The position numbers and the translations under genes were made by a program. Of a stretch of 53,119 bases of DNA, positions 1-9,237 are shown in pieces. The stretch comes from Tetragenococcus muriaticus DSM 15685. Lineage in GTDB: Bacteria; Bacillota; Bacilli; Lactobacillales; Enterococcaceae. The stretch lies in the NCBI RefSeq assembly GCF_000423785.1, contig NZ_AUIQ01000010.1:1-53119 (forward strand), given 5' to 3'. The notes below the pieces were generated by a model. It was not told where the DNA came from and made no database searches. It was given only the letters and a program-made list of their open reading frames with translations. The first letter of the stretch is position 1; each line of letters begins with the position of its first letter.

Positions 1-141
1 ACCATCCGTTTTCAACTATTTCATATTGCTGGAAAAGTCACAGAGCACGCGCGTCAAGTGCAAATTCACTTATCAAGTACAAATGTTTACAATACACTTT
101 TTTGGGAAGTCCTTACACGAATTCAGCGATTGAATCTCTAG
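1..141 (+). mobile_element. IS1380-family transposase, C-terminal fragment
   Basis: An open frame runs from the first base to a TAG at 139-141 and gives 46 residues. It contains an F-x-I-A-G-K-V stretch followed by a basic/hydrophobic tail, which resembles the C-terminus of DDE group 1 (IS1380-type) transposases. The N-terminal nine-tenths are outside the window. I could not define the right inverted repeat in the AT-rich stretch that follows (142-340). The frame ends at the contig edge, which suggests assembly broke inside a multicopy element. The family assignment rests on a short tail and is moderate. Confidence 0.65.
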
Positions 142-340
142 TTTACTTTTGCCCTTTTCATCCTTATAAAAAAGGCTTGGCTTTCATTCTCTAGGAAGAA
201 TTTTATCTTTTTTTAGCGTCGTTCGATTATCCCTTCCTATTCTTGATTAAAAAGTGGCGATAAAAAGGGAAAATAACATAAAAGTCACCTCGTTGATCGG
301 TCGAATGCGTTATCCACAAATTTTTATAAATCATTCAGGG

Positions 341-904
341 TTACTTTTTTTCAATACAAAATAGGATAGGTGGACGGTTTTTTTGGTTAATAAATTGATA
401 CCTTAAAACATTATATTGTTCCTGGGGCAACTTTTGACAATAATTGTCGAGCATAGTTAACTCTTCTTTACCACCAGCATGTCCATAATAAGAAACAAGT
501 AAAATTCGCCCTTTAGAAACTAAGTGGTTAAGCAAAGTTTCTAGAGCTTGTTTAGTTGTTGTAGGCGTTGTGATCAATTGTTTATCACTTTTAGGCAAAT
601 AACCGAGGTTGAAAATTCCTGCTTTGATTGGCTCATTTTCTGCAAGATAATTCTTTAAGTTTTCATGTCCGTCAAAAATTATTTTTGTTTGCTCAGTAAG
701 GCCATCTTCTAGCAAACGTTGTTTGGTTTTATCTAGAGCTTGTTTTTGTACATCAAAGGCATAAACTTTACCATGCGGCTGCACTTTGTTAGCTAAAAAT
801 ACTGTATCATTGCCATTGCCCATTGTGGCGTCTACTACATGATCATGGTCTGTAAGGACTTCTGCTAATAATGTATGGCTAAACTGTAGGGCATTTTCTA
901 TCAT
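341..904 (-). CDS. mnmM: tRNA 5-aminomethyl-2-thiouridine methyltransferase MnmM (YtqB family)
   Basis: This 187-residue protein is a class I SAM-dependent methyltransferase. The SAM-binding loop is at residues 25-34 (DATMGNGNDT), an acidic residue ends strand 2 (FDV, about 50-52), and the family signature NLGYLP is at 99-104. These are hallmarks of the YtqB group once labelled rRNA methylase and later shown in Gram-positives to methylate the wobble uridine side chain (nm5s2U to mnm5s2U). It lies 30 bases downstream of the PAP2 gene on the same strand, so the two are probably cotranscribed. Length matches the family. Confidence 0.85.
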   Translation of the reverse strand: MIENALQFSHTLLAEVLTDHDHVVDATMGNGNDTVFLANKVQPHGKVYAFDVQKQALDKTKQRLLEDGLTEQTKIIFDGHENLKNYLAENEPIKAGIFNLGYLPKSDKQLITTPTTTKQALETLLNHLVSKGRILLVSYYGHAGGKEELTMLDNYCQKLPQEQYNVLRYQFINQKNRPPILFCIEKK

Positions 905-934
905 TATCGTTTCTTCCTTCCTTAGGTGTGTATA

Positions 935-1582
935 TTATGATTTTCTTTTCTGTAAAATCCGGTGCTGTTGTTTAAGATAAATGGGATAGGTCAACAGTAA
1001 CCAAGTGAGGCTTTCACAATAGCCAGCTAATATATCTGAAGGAAAATGAACTCCCAAATAAATACGGCTAATACCGATGAATAAAATCAAAATGGCTAGA
1101 CTAGTTTGTAAACATATTCGCCAAGATTTCGATTGAATAAATAAAGATGATAAGAGGAATAATCCTCCATAAAATACCATTGAGGCGGTTGCGTGTCCGC
1201 TAGGAAAACTATAACTAGTTTCAGATACTAGGTGTTCTAGTAAAGGACGTTCTCGAGTGAAAAATAATTTTAATAATGGATTCAAAACACCTGCCACGGT
1301 AGCGACACTCAGGCTTAACCAGACTGCTGCTTCATATTTTTTTTGGTAAAAAAGGAGCAAAAGCATAGCGAATAAGAGAATAACAATACTTGTTGTACCA
1401 CCAAGTGGTGTGATCCATAAAAAAAATCTATTCCACTGAGGGTGGAGAGCACGTATTATTGAAGTAAGGGTATTGTCAAACGGTTCTAACCAATGAGGAT
1501 AAAACTTCACTATATAACTCAAAAAAGCAAAAGTCATGAAAGTAATACTTCCTGCAAGTTGCATATACAATTTTTTATTCAT
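935..1582 (-). CDS. PAP2-family membrane phosphatase
   Basis: This 215-residue membrane protein carries the three PAP2 signatures: K-x6-RP (in KLFFTRERP, about residue 110), PSGH (in SFPSGHATAS, about 127) and SR-x5-H-x3-D (in SRIYLGVHFPSD, about 172). Five to six hydrophobic segments surround them, which places the active site on the outer face. Relatives dephosphorylate undecaprenyl diphosphate or other lipid phosphates. Given the many peptidoglycan genes in the window a role in carrier-lipid recycling is plausible, but substrate cannot be read from sequence. mnmM follows closely downstream. Confidence 0.85.
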   Translation of the reverse strand: MNKKLYMQLAGSITFMTFAFLSYIVKFYPHWLEPFDNTLTSIIRALHPQWNRFFLWITPLGGTTSIVILLFAMLLLLFYQKKYEAAVWLSLSVATVAGVLNPLLKLFFTRERPLLEHLVSETSYSFPSGHATASMVFYGGLFLLSSLFIQSKSWRICLQTSLAILILFIGISRIYLGVHFPSDILAGYCESLTWLLLTYPIYLKQQHRILQKRKS

Positions 1583-1715
1583 ATATAGATCCCTTCGGTT
1601 GTTTTAACAGAAATAGTATAGCATATATAATAAGACAGACTAAAAAAAGTGAAATAACTTAGAAAATTTTTTATGTTACAGATAGATTAAAAGAATATTA
1701 CATTTGTTTTTTGCT

Positions 1716-1744
1716 TTGATTATAAAAATTCTTCCATGTATAAT
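1716..1744 (+). promoter_or_regulatory. SigA-type promoter of the LysM autolysin gene
   Basis: TTGATT at 1716-1721 and TATAAT at 1739-1744 are separated by 17 bases. They lie 33 bases upstream of the ATG at 1777. The -10 is a perfect consensus match. Confidence 0.75.
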
Positions 1745-1776
1745 TGAAATAAATGTAAATGTTTGGGGGAGAAGAA

Positions 1777-3711
1777 ATGAGATCGTCTTTGACTAGGAAA
1801 GAACGCAGAAAAATTCAACAGCGTATGACTTTATCTGGCAATTTAAAAAAAGGGGCAGCTGTTGTTGGTACGGTAACAGCCGTTACGGCTGTTAGTCCTT
1901 TATTACCGGTACATAATGTACATGCCGAAGAAACTGATAGTAGTGTGGTGGCACCATATGATGCAACAGAGGAAACAGGTAGTGTAGAGACTCAAAATGA
2001 CGAAACTGTCACAGAAGATGCAAACACTGAACCTGAAGTGAATCGTTCGTACTCAGAAACCGAAGAACAACAACCATCATCGGCTGAGGATCAAACTTCA
2101 TATGCACAAGGACAAGAGCAATCTCAAACAGCAGATGAAAGGAGCCAATTAGAAGAGCAACAAGAAGGAGAAGAGGCTCCAGCTGAAGAAGACGAGCAAT
2201 ATGCAAATGAAGAAGACCAAATAGCTGAGGAAGAAGCTCAAACAACTGAGGAAGAAGAAACATATGACGCAACAGAAGAAATGGAAGAATTAGAGCTTCC
2301 TGAAGATGAAGATGCGCAATTACAAGAAGAAGTAGGTCAACATCCTGGAGACAACAATGGTCCGGCAGTATCAACTTTTTCTTCAAATGCGCCAGAGCCA
2401 TCTGCTTTTATTGAAGAGCTTGCTGGACATGCTGAATCTGTCGCTGCAGCAAACAATTTGTATGCTTCAGTTATGATCGCTCAAGCTGTTGTCGAAAGTG
2501 GATGGGGATCAAGTACGCTTTCTCAAGCACCTAATAACAATTTGTTTGGTATTAAGGGAACTTATAACGGTCAATCTGTGAAAATGCCTACACAAGAATA
2601 TATTAATGGTAGATATGTCACAGTTAATGCGGATTTTCGTAAATATCCCTCTTACACAGCATCGTTTCAAGATAACGCTGCTTTATTAAGTACAAACCTA
2701 TATAGTGGCGCTTGGAAAAGCAATACAAGTTCATATAGGGATGCTACTGCTGCCTTAACCGGACTGTATGCGACTGCACCAAATTATAATACTGTATTAA
2801 ATGGTGTTATTGAAGATTATAATTTGACTCGTTTTGACACAGGAGATTCAGATGGCATTATCGATACTGGAACTGGAAATGACGGAAATTCTAGTGAAGA
2901 TAATAATAATAATAATGAAGATAACTCTAATAATGAGAATTCTTCGAGCAATAGCGGTTCTAATACGTATACAGTAAGACCAGGAGATTCGGTCTGGTTA
3001 ATTGCTAATAATAATGGCATTTCAATGGATCAACTACGTAGCTGGAACAATATCCAAAATGACTTTGTATATCCTGGTCAAGAATTGACAGTATCTCAAG
3101 GCAATAATTCTAGTGGTTCGAATAATTCCAATAATAGTGGTAGTTCCAATGATAACAATAATTCCTCTAGTAGTGGTTCTGATACGTATACAGTAAGATC
3201 AGGAGACTCGGTCTGGTTGATCGCTAATAATAATGGCATTTCAATGGATCAATTACGTAGTTGGAACAATATTCAAAATGATTTTGTTTACCCTGGCCAA
3301 GAATTGACAGTATCTCAAGGGAATAGCTCTAGTGGTTCAAATAATTCCAATAGCGGTGGTTCTAGTAATTCTGGCAATAACTCAGGTGGTAGTTATACAG
3401 TAAGGTCAGGAGACTCGGTTTGGTTAATCGCCAATAATAATGGCATTTCAATGGATCAACTACGTAGCTGGAACAATATCCAAAATGACTTTGTATATCC
3501 TGGTCAAACATTGACAGTGAATAATGGTTCGTCCTCAAATAGGAATACAAATCAATCAAATAATTCATCCAACAACAATCACAGAGTGACAAGTGGCGAT
3601 AGTTTATGGATGATTTCGCAAGAATATGGCATTGCAATTTCTCAGTTAAAATCCATCAATAATTTAAATTCAGATACAATTTTCATTGGTCAAACATTGA
3701 GAGTAAGTTAG
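1777..3711 (+). CDS. Secreted GH73 N-acetylglucosaminidase autolysin with acidic linker and four LysM domains
   Basis: I start at the ATG at 1777 because GGGGGAGAAG at 1765-1774 is correctly placed for it; an in-frame ATG at 1759 lies upstream of that site. The 644-residue product has a basic N-terminus and a long signal peptide ending near VHA-EE, then a Glu/Gln-rich acidic region (to about residue 190). The glucosaminidase domain spans about 211-350 with the probable catalytic Glu at 240 (VVESGWGSS). Four LysM domains begin near residues 397, 470, 540 and 602, joined by Ser/Asn/Gly linkers. LysM 1-3 are nearly identical and the fourth has diverged. The architecture matches the enterococcal AtlA group that cleaves septal peptidoglycan for daughter-cell separation. 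It is flanked by its own promoter and a long terminator hairpin. Confidence 0.92.
   Translation: MRSSLTRKERRKIQQRMTLSGNLKKGAAVVGTVTAVTAVSPLLPVHNVHAEETDSSVVAPYDATEETGSVETQNDETVTEDANTEPEVNRSYSETEEQQPSSAEDQTSYAQGQEQSQTADERSQLEEQQEGEEAPAEEDEQYANEEDQIAEEEAQTTEEEETYDATEEMEELELPEDEDAQLQEEVGQHPGDNNGPAVSTFSSNAPEPSAFIEELAGHAESVAAANNLYASVMIAQAVVESGWGSSTLSQAPNNNLFGIKGTYNGQSVKMPTQEYINGRYVTVNADFRKYPSYTASFQDNAALLSTNLYSGAWKSNTSSYRDATAALTGLYATAPNYNTVLNGVIEDYNLTRFDTGDSDGIIDTGTGNDGNSSEDNNNNNEDNSNNENSSSNSGSNTYTVRPGDSVWLIANNNGISMDQLRSWNNIQNDFVYPGQELTVSQGNNSSGSNNSNNSGSSNDNNNSSSSGSDTYTVRSGDSVWLIANNNGISMDQLRSWNNIQNDFVYPGQELTVSQGNSSSGSNNSNSGGSSNSGNNSGGSYTVRSGDSVWLIANNNGISMDQLRSWNNIQNDFVYPGQTLTVNNGSSSNRNTNQSNNSSNNNHRVTSGDSLWMISQEYGIAISQLKSINNLNSDTIFIGQTLRVS
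2965..3522 (+). repeat. Three near-identical tandem LysM-coding repeats
   Basis: Segments starting at 2965, 3184 and 3394 encode almost the same LysM, with the core [20 protein letters not shown] in each. They are separated by low-complexity Ser/Asn codons. The first and third copies share long exact DNA stretches, including the block after the Trp codon, while the second differs at synonymous sites. Such repeats can expand or contract by recombination. Confidence 0.9.
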
Positions 3712-3733
3712 TTGTGGTTTAGGAATAAAAGAC

Positions 3734-3820
3734 AAAGCGTGTAGTGGGCATTGTAAAGGCCCTTAGAAGTTAGTCCTAAAGCTTAACTTCTAGGGACGGT
3801 TCACACGCTTTATTTCTTTT
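3734..3820 (+). terminator. Long two-tier terminator hairpin after the autolysin gene
   Basis: The outer stem AAAGCGTGT (3734-3742) pairs with ACACGCTTT (3803-3811) and is followed by a T-rich tract. Inside it a second stem pairs TAGAAGTTA with TAACTTCTA, extended by CCC/GGG. The structure is much larger than a minimal terminator. Confidence 0.75.
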
Positions 3821-3837
3821 ATGGATACTAATTGAAT

Positions 3838-3867
3838 TTACTTTACTTTTTTGATACGATATATACA
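3838..3867 (+). promoter_or_regulatory. Possible promoter of the leuS T-box transcript
   Basis: TTTACT at 3838-3843 and TATACA at 3862-3867 are separated by 18 bases. They lie just upstream of the T-box leader. The match is fair, and other -35 choices exist. Confidence 0.4.
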
Positions 3868-3879
3868 ATCAATTAACAT

Positions 3880-4110
3880 ATGAAACAGGCTGCTAAGGAG
3901 TAGTAAAAAGTTTTTCTTTTCAGAGAGTACATGGTAGGTGTAAATGTATAAGGAGGCTTTTGAACTTGCCTTAAAATGTAGTTTTAAAAGCACATACGGC
4001 GACGGCCGTTAAAACGTTTGAGGCTGAATAATTTTCAGTAAAAATAGGTGGTACCACGTTTAACGCGTCCTATAAGAAGCTTAGTGCTTCTTATGGGCTT
4101 TTTTATTTTT
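3880..4110 (+). promoter_or_regulatory. T-box leader of leuS (tRNA-Leu sensing)
   Basis: The conserved T-box AGGTGGTACCACG is at 4046-4058. The stem I signature AGAGAG...GGTAGGTG lies near 3921-3940. A candidate specifier codon CTT (Leu) is at 3965-3967 in the usual GAA-codon-G context. The competing terminator pairs 4069-4080 with 4086-4097 and ends in a T-run. Uncharged tRNA-Leu should favour the antiterminator and raise leuS expression. The 5' edge and the specifier are less certain than the T-box itself. Confidence 0.93.
4069..4110 (+). terminator. T-box regulated terminator of leuS
   Basis: CCTATAAGAAGC at 4069-4080 pairs with GCTTCTTATGGG at 4086-4097 around a five-base loop. A T-rich tract follows to 4110. 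It directly follows the antiterminator element. Confidence 0.9.
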
Positions 4111-4128
4111 CTAAGGAGGAGTTAACTT

Positions 4129-6546
4129 GTGAAAACTTACGATCACAAAGCTGTTGAAAAAAGATGGCAAAATTATTGGAAAAAAAATAATACATTCGTT
4201 ACAACAGAAGATGAACAAAAATCAAAGGCTTATATCATGGACATGTTCCCTTATCCATCTGGACAAGGGTTGCACGTAGGACATCCAGAGGGCTATACAG
4301 CGACAGATATTTTAGCGCGTATGAAACGTAGCCAAGGGTATGATGTGCTACACCCAATGGGATGGGATGCCTTTGGTTTGCCTGCTGAGCAGTACGCTTT
4401 AGATACAGGAAATGACCCAGCAGAATTTACTCAAAAAAATATCGAAATATTCCGTCGTCAAATTAATTCATTAGGATTTAGTTATGACTGGTCACGTGAA
4501 ATTAACACAACAGATCCAGAATACTATAAGTGGACGCAATGGATTTTTACTAAATTATATGAAAAGGGCTTAGCCTATGAGGCAGAGGTTCCGGTAAATT
4601 GGGTCCCTGAACTTGGAACTGTTATTGCTAATGAAGAAGTTATTGACGGTAAGAGTGAACGCGGAGGCTATGATGTTGTACGTAAACCAATGCGTCAGTG
4701 GATGTTGAAAATTACTGAATATGCTGATCGTTTGTTAGATGATTTAGAAGAATTAGATTGGCCAGAAAGCATCAAAGAAATGCAACGGAATTGGATTGGA
4801 CGTTCTACTGGAGCGGACGTACAATTTAAAGTAAAAGGTACAGATAAGACTTTTACCGTATTTACGACACGACCTGACACTTTGTTCGGGGCAACTTATG
4901 CAGTTTTTGCGCCAGAGTTGGAATTAGTGCAAGAAATTACTCCTTCTGATTACAAAGAGGTAGTAGATCAATATGTTGCAGAAGCAGAAAAAAAATCCGA
5001 ATTGAGTCGTACAGATTTAGCCAAAGAAAAAACAGGCGTATTCACCGGTGCTTATGCTATTAATCCAGCTAATGGAGAGGAAATCCCTATATGGATTGCA
5101 GATTATGTACTATCCTCTTATGGGACTGGAGCCATTATGTCTGTACCAGCCCACGATGAACGTGACTATGAATTTGCCAAGAAATTTCAGTTAGCTATTG
5201 TTCCTGTATTAGAAGGCGGCGATATCGAAAAAGAGGCCTTTACAGAAGATGGTCCCCATATCAATTCTGGCTTTTTAAATGGTTTGGATAAAAAAGAAGC
5301 TATTGATAAAATGATGGATTGGTTAGAAAAAGAAGGGTTGGGACAAAGACAAGTAAGTTATCGCTTAAGAGATTGGTTGTTTTCTCGTCAACGTTACTGG
5401 GGAGAACCTATCCCTATTATTCATTGGGAAGACGGGACGCAAACAGCGCTCTCCGAAGAAGACTTGCCTCTGGAATTACCTAAAGCTAGCGATATCAAGC
5501 CAAGTGGTACAGGAGCTTCTCCTCTAGCCAATGTTCAAGATTGGGTCAATGTGACAGACCCTAAGACAGGAAAAAAAGGTTATCGGGAAACAAACACTAT
5601 GCCACAATGGGCCGGCAGTTCTTGGTATTTCTTACGTTTTGTCGATCCACATAATAAGGGCGCTCTAGCAGATTATGACCATTTAAAAAGATGGATGCCT
5701 GTAGATGTTTACATTGGCGGAGCTGAACATGCAGTTTTACATTTGTTATACGCGCGTTTTTGGCATAAATTCTTATATGATATAGGCGTTGTACCAACCA
5801 AAGAGCCTTTCCAAAAATTATACAATCAAGGAATGATTTTAGGGACAAATAGTGAAAAGATGTCGAAATCTCGCGGAAACGTTATAAATCCTGACGATGT
5901 CATTGAGCAGTATGGGGCTGATACTTTACGACTTTATGAAATGTTTATGGGACCTCTAGATGCTTCTGTTGCTTGGAGTGAAAATGGCTTAGAAGGAAGC
6001 CGTAAATTCTTAGATCGTGTATGGCGTTTATGCGTGGATGAAAGTGGGAAAATGCGTGATCGTATTACAACAATCAATGATGGTTCGTTGACTAAAGTTT
6101 ATAATCAAACAGTTAAGAAAGTAACAGAAGATTTTAAAAATCTACGGTTTAACACGGGGATTTCTCAGCTGATGGTTTTTGTAAACGAGGCGAATAAAGT
6201 TGATTCGCTTTATTATGATTATGTTGCAGGTCTTGTCCAATTATTAGCACCTGTAGCTCCTCATTTAGGTGAAGAATTGTGGGCTATCCTTGGCAATGAA
6301 GGAGGTATTTCTTACGTATCTTGGCCAACTTATGATGAGTCAGCTTTACAAGAAGAGCAAGTGGAAGTTATTTTACAAATTAACGGAAAAGTAAGAGCAA
6401 AAGTACAAGCTTCTGCCGAAGCTTCTAAAGAAGACTTGGAAGAGTTAGCAAGAAATAATCCGAATATTCAAGAACATTTAACGGATAAAACGATCCGTAA
6501 AGTGATTGTTGTGCCGAACAAAATTGTCAATATCGTAGCCAATTAA
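4129..6546 (+). CDS. leuS: Leucyl-tRNA synthetase
   Basis: This 805-residue class Ia synthetase charges tRNA-Leu. The HIGH-type motif is HVGH at residues 49-52 within [12 protein letters not shown], and KMSKS is at 577-581. A connective editing region lies between them ([12 protein letters not shown] near 248). Length is normal for bacterial LeuS. The start is GTG, supported by AAGGAGG at 4113-4119. The gene is monocistronic, controlled by the upstream T-box and closed by two terminators. Confidence 0.98.
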   Translation: MKTYDHKAVEKRWQNYWKKNNTFVTTEDEQKSKAYIMDMFPYPSGQGLHVGHPEGYTATDILARMKRSQGYDVLHPMGWDAFGLPAEQYALDTGNDPAEFTQKNIEIFRRQINSLGFSYDWSREINTTDPEYYKWTQWIFTKLYEKGLAYEAEVPVNWVPELGTVIANEEVIDGKSERGGYDVVRKPMRQWMLKITEYADRLLDDLEELDWPESIKEMQRNWIGRSTGADVQFKVKGTDKTFTVFTTRPDTLFGATYAVFAPELELVQEITPSDYKEVVDQYVAEAEKKSELSRTDLAKEKTGVFTGAYAINPANGEEIPIWIADYVLSSYGTGAIMSVPAHDERDYEFAKKFQLAIVPVLEGGDIEKEAFTEDGPHINSGFLNGLDKKEAIDKMMDWLEKEGLGQRQVSYRLRDWLFSRQRYWGEPIPIIHWEDGTQTALSEEDLPLELPKASDIKPSGTGASPLANVQDWVNVTDPKTGKKGYRETNTMPQWAGSSWYFLRFVDPHNKGALADYDHLKRWMPVDVYIGGAEHAVLHLLYARFWHKFLYDIGVVPTKEPFQKLYNQGMILGTNSEKMSKSRGNVINPDDVIEQYGADTLRLYEMFMGPLDASVAWSENGLEGSRKFLDRVWRLCVDESGKMRDRITTINDGSLTKVYNQTVKKVTEDFKNLRFNTGISQLMVFVNEANKVDSLYYDYVAGLVQLLAPVAPHLGEELWAILGNEGGISYVSWPTYDESALQEEQVEVILQINGKVRAKVQASAEASKEDLEELARNNPNIQEHLTDKTIRKVIVVPNKIVNIVAN

Positions 6547-6558
6547 CAAAACTAAAAG

Positions 6559-6606
6559 ACACAAGCATTATACACCTATCTATTGGGCTGGGCTGCTTGT
6601 GTTCTT
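6559..6606 (+). terminator. First terminator after leuS
   Basis: ACACAAGCA (6559-6567) pairs with TGCTTGTGT (6594-6602), and a short T-rich tail follows. It is weaker than the next hairpin. Confidence 0.55.
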
Positions 6607-6622
6607 AGTATAATAAATATAA

Positions 6623-6662
6623 AAAAAGCGAAGCTAGAAACTAGCTCCGCTTTTTCTTTTTC
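6623..6662. terminator. Bidirectional terminator between leuS and ohr
   Basis: AAAAAGCGAAGCTAG and CTAGCTCCGCTTTTT form a stem with one mismatch around a three-base loop. A/T runs on both sides let it serve the convergent leuS and ohr genes. Confidence 0.85.
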
Positions 6663-7079
6663 TTATTCTTCTGCTTCGTAGTTGATATCAACATTGCCAT
6701 TTACTGCTTTTGAGTAAGGGCAGATACCGTCAGTTTCTTTCATATATTTCAAAGTATCTTCTTTAGAAACACCATCGATTTTGCCAATCACTGTAACTTC
6801 TAAATGAAGTGTTGTATGGTCATCTGGTAAATCACCGTATAAAGCAACTTCTGCACGGATTGTACGGTTACGATCTCCTAAACCATCGCGATCTAATGGG
6901 AATTGAATCGCTCCATTAAAGCAAGCAGAAAGTCCCGCAGCAAATAGTTCTTCAGGATTTGTGTAGCCTTTTTTATTTGTTCCAGTTGTTTTTACTTCAA
7001 AGTCACCATTTAAGGACCTACTTACACCTTCACGTCCGCCCTCATTAATTACAGTTGAAACAGACATTTTGTTACTCAT
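6663..7079 (-). CDS. ohr: OsmC/Ohr-family organic hydroperoxide reductase
   Basis: The 138-residue protein has the two redox cysteines of the Ohr/OsmC fold: Cys53 in SACFNGAI and Cys120 in ICPYSKAV. The CPYS context and the short length fit Ohr rather than longer OsmC proteins. Ohr enzymes reduce organic and lipid hydroperoxides with thiol or lipoyl donors in the cytoplasm. No OhrR-type regulator is adjacent. The gene is monocistronic and converges on leuS. Confidence 0.87.
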   Translation of the reverse strand: MSNKMSVSTVINEGGREGVSRSLNGDFEVKTTGTNKKGYTNPEELFAAGLSACFNGAIQFPLDRDGLGDRNRTIRAEVALYGDLPDDHTTLHLEVTVIGKIDGVSKEDTLKYMKETDGICPYSKAVNGNVDINYEAEE

Positions 7080-7234
7080 GAATCGACACTCCTTTGTGTT
7101 TTTTTGTTACAGTTTTACTATAGTATAAAAAACATAAGAAGAGAAATAAAATGCTTGTTATTTGGTATAATAAAAAGTCTGGAATCATAAAAAAGTGATT
7201 TTTGCCTTAGCGCACAGTAAATGATTCAAAAAAT

Positions 7235-7456
7235 TTATTTTTTTGAATGGGCTAATCCCAAAAATAACGTTGAGGTAGCGACAATAGGGAAAAATAACAC
7301 GAATACAAAACCAAAAGGTAAGGATGAACGGGTGTAATTTTCAATAGTTCCTTGGGCAAGGATAGCTGCTAAAAGTTTCCAGCCCAAGTACGTCATGAAA
7401 AAAAGAACGAGCGTGACTCCGATAAAAAACAGTAATTTTTTGTGTTTAGCAGACAT
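7235..7456 (-). CDS. Small two-helix membrane protein of unknown function
   Basis: The 73-residue product has a basic N-terminus, a hydrophobic segment at about residues 8-32 and a second at about 46-68, and ends in a basic HSKK tail. AAGGAG precedes the ATG at suitable spacing, which supports translation. I do not recognise the family. It stands alone between ohr and murE on the same strand, and may be cotranscribed with murE. Confidence 0.6.
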   Translation of the reverse strand: MSAKHKKLLFFIGVTLVLFFMTYLGWKLLAAILAQGTIENYTRSSLPFGFVFVLFFPIVATSTLFLGLAHSKK

Positions 7457-7559
7457 AAAAATACTCCTTCAAATTGTTGTTATATTAATTATACAAGAAA
7501 AAAGGATGAAAGATAAGGCGGTTTCTTAAGAAAAATAAAATGTAATAAAAATGAAATAA

Positions 7560-9059
7560 TTAATTTTTATTTGCTTCGTCAATCAACCGTTTAACAATAT
7601 GAAAGTCACCTTCATAGAAAACTTCTTTTCCTCGAAACTTCATCATTTTTTCGGTTCCTTTTCCAGCAATAATGACGGTGTCTTTACCTTCTGCTTGATT
7701 AAAAGCTGAGGAAACAGCAGTAGCTCGGTCAAGTTCTAGTTGAACATTGACATCTAAGTTAGTGATAGCTGCTTTGATCTCTGCTGCAATATCTTGAGGA
7801 TCCTCGAAATCAGGATCATCACTGGTTATAATTGCAACATCTGCACACTCTGATAAGGCTTTACCAATGTCAGGTCTTCGTGAAATAGCTTTACCTCCAG
7901 CACTTCCTGTGACAATAATGAGACGGCCTTTGGGTCTTAGCTGGCGGGCAAAATGACCGAGGGCATGAATACTAAGATAGTTGTGCGCATAATCGACAAA
8001 AATGAACGCTCCATTAGGCTTTTCTAATAAATTCATACGGCCAGGGATCTGAGCTAAGGGTAAACTTTCTTGACATATTTGCTGTGAAACATTAGCTAAT
8101 CCGCAAACTAAGATGGCTGCTACAGCATTTTCATGATTAAATTGACCAAATAAAGATAACTGATAGTTTCCGTTGACCTTTAAAGAATCTTTATTTTTAG
8201 CAGTGAGGTTAAATGTTCGCTCCTCTGCTTTATCTGTTAGGAGATAACTACCTGTTTCACGTCCATAAGTATATAAAGGAATCTGATAATCCGTACAAGT
8301 TTGTTTTAAACGTGTGAATTGATCACTTTCTTGGTTAATAACCATTTGTTTGCTATTTAGCAATAATTGTCTTTTACACTGAAAATAGTCTTCAAAAGTT
8401 GGATGTTCGATTGGACTAATATGGTCAGGGCTAATATTTAAAAAGACTCCAGTTTCGAAAGTAAGGTTATAAACACGCTGAGTTTTATAGGCTTGCGATG
8501 ATACTTCCATCACTAAATGCGTGAGTCCATTCTCACAAGCAATGGCCATTTGCCGATACAGATCAAGAGCTTCCGGTGTTGTTAATGTTGAAGGAAAAAG
8601 AGTTTTTCCGTCTAATGTTGTTTCTTCTGATGAAAATAAAGCAACTTTTTTGTTGAAAGCGTCATCGAGTATTTTTTTGACAAAATAAGCGGTTGTCGTT
8701 TTTCCCTTAGTGCCTGTAATGCCAATTTTATATAATTTATCTTGGGGATTCCGATAAAAATATTGCGCAACTACAGCCATCGCTTTCCGAATATTGGTGA
8801 CAAGAATAGCTTGAGCAGAGCTTTCATATTTTATTTCAGAAACATAAACTTTTACTCCTTTACTAACTGCATCATGCAAAGAAGCGGCGTTAAAATGGAG
8901 CCCCTTGCAGAAAAAAAGCGTGTACTTTGCTAAATCACGTGAATCGTAAGAAAGATAAGTAAAGCTTTGGTTGTTTTGTTTCGTCTTTTCATTGGGCGCT
9001 TGCAATAAATTTTTTTCATTTAAAATCTGATAAAGTTGTTCCAAAGTCATTGAATACAT
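7560..9059 (-). CDS. murE: UDP-MurNAc-tripeptide synthetase MurE, probably L-lysine type
   Basis: The 499-residue Mur ligase adds the third stem-peptide residue to UDP-MurNAc-L-Ala-D-Glu. The P-loop GTKGKTTT is at residues 116-123, and an NISPDHISPIEHP block follows in the central domain. The C-terminal specificity loop reads DDPDFEDP instead of the DNPR that binds diaminopimelate, which points to a non-DAP substrate; lysine is expected for this lineage. The first ATG has an AAGG-type ribosome site. murJ is divergent, and the 163-base gap must hold both promoters. Confidence 0.92.
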   Translation of the reverse strand: MYSMTLEQLYQILNEKNLLQAPNEKTKQNNQSFTYLSYDSRDLAKYTLFFCKGLHFNAASLHDAVSKGVKVYVSEIKYESSAQAILVTNIRKAMAVVAQYFYRNPQDKLYKIGITGTKGKTTTAYFVKKILDDAFNKKVALFSSEETTLDGKTLFPSTLTTPEALDLYRQMAIACENGLTHLVMEVSSQAYKTQRVYNLTFETGVFLNISPDHISPIEHPTFEDYFQCKRQLLLNSKQMVINQESDQFTRLKQTCTDYQIPLYTYGRETGSYLLTDKAEERTFNLTAKNKDSLKVNGNYQLSLFGQFNHENAVAAILVCGLANVSQQICQESLPLAQIPGRMNLLEKPNGAFIFVDYAHNYLSIHALGHFARQLRPKGRLIIVTGSAGGKAISRRPDIGKALSECADVAIITSDDPDFEDPQDIAAEIKAAITNLDVNVQLELDRATAVSSAFNQAEGKDTVIIAGKGTEKMMKFRGKEVFYEGDFHIVKRLIDEANKN

Positions 9060-9237
9060 CGTGGCACCTTGCTTTCTAGTTCCAAACTTCTCAATTATTA
9101 TAGCATATGAGAAAGCAAACAGGTATTTTAGCTAAGATTTTTTAATGAAAGATAACGCTTTTTAAAAATAGTTTGCGCTAACTGGCGTTTCGAATTAAAA
9201 TAGGAACTATGTATAAGGAAAGTTGGAGAAGATAAGC

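Noticed and set aside
1660-1760. Possible WalR site upstream of the autolysin gene
   Set aside because: Only one half-site resembles TGTWAH at proper spacing; the second half does not match.
2009-2401. Long antisense open frame opposite the acidic linker of the autolysin
   Set aside because: It is the low-complexity complement of Glu/Gln codons, has no ribosome site and gives a Leu/His-rich product.
2965-3522. Regular repeats that could suggest a CRISPR array
   Set aside because: Repeat units are about 200 bases and encode LysM domains in frame; there are no short repeats with unique spacers.
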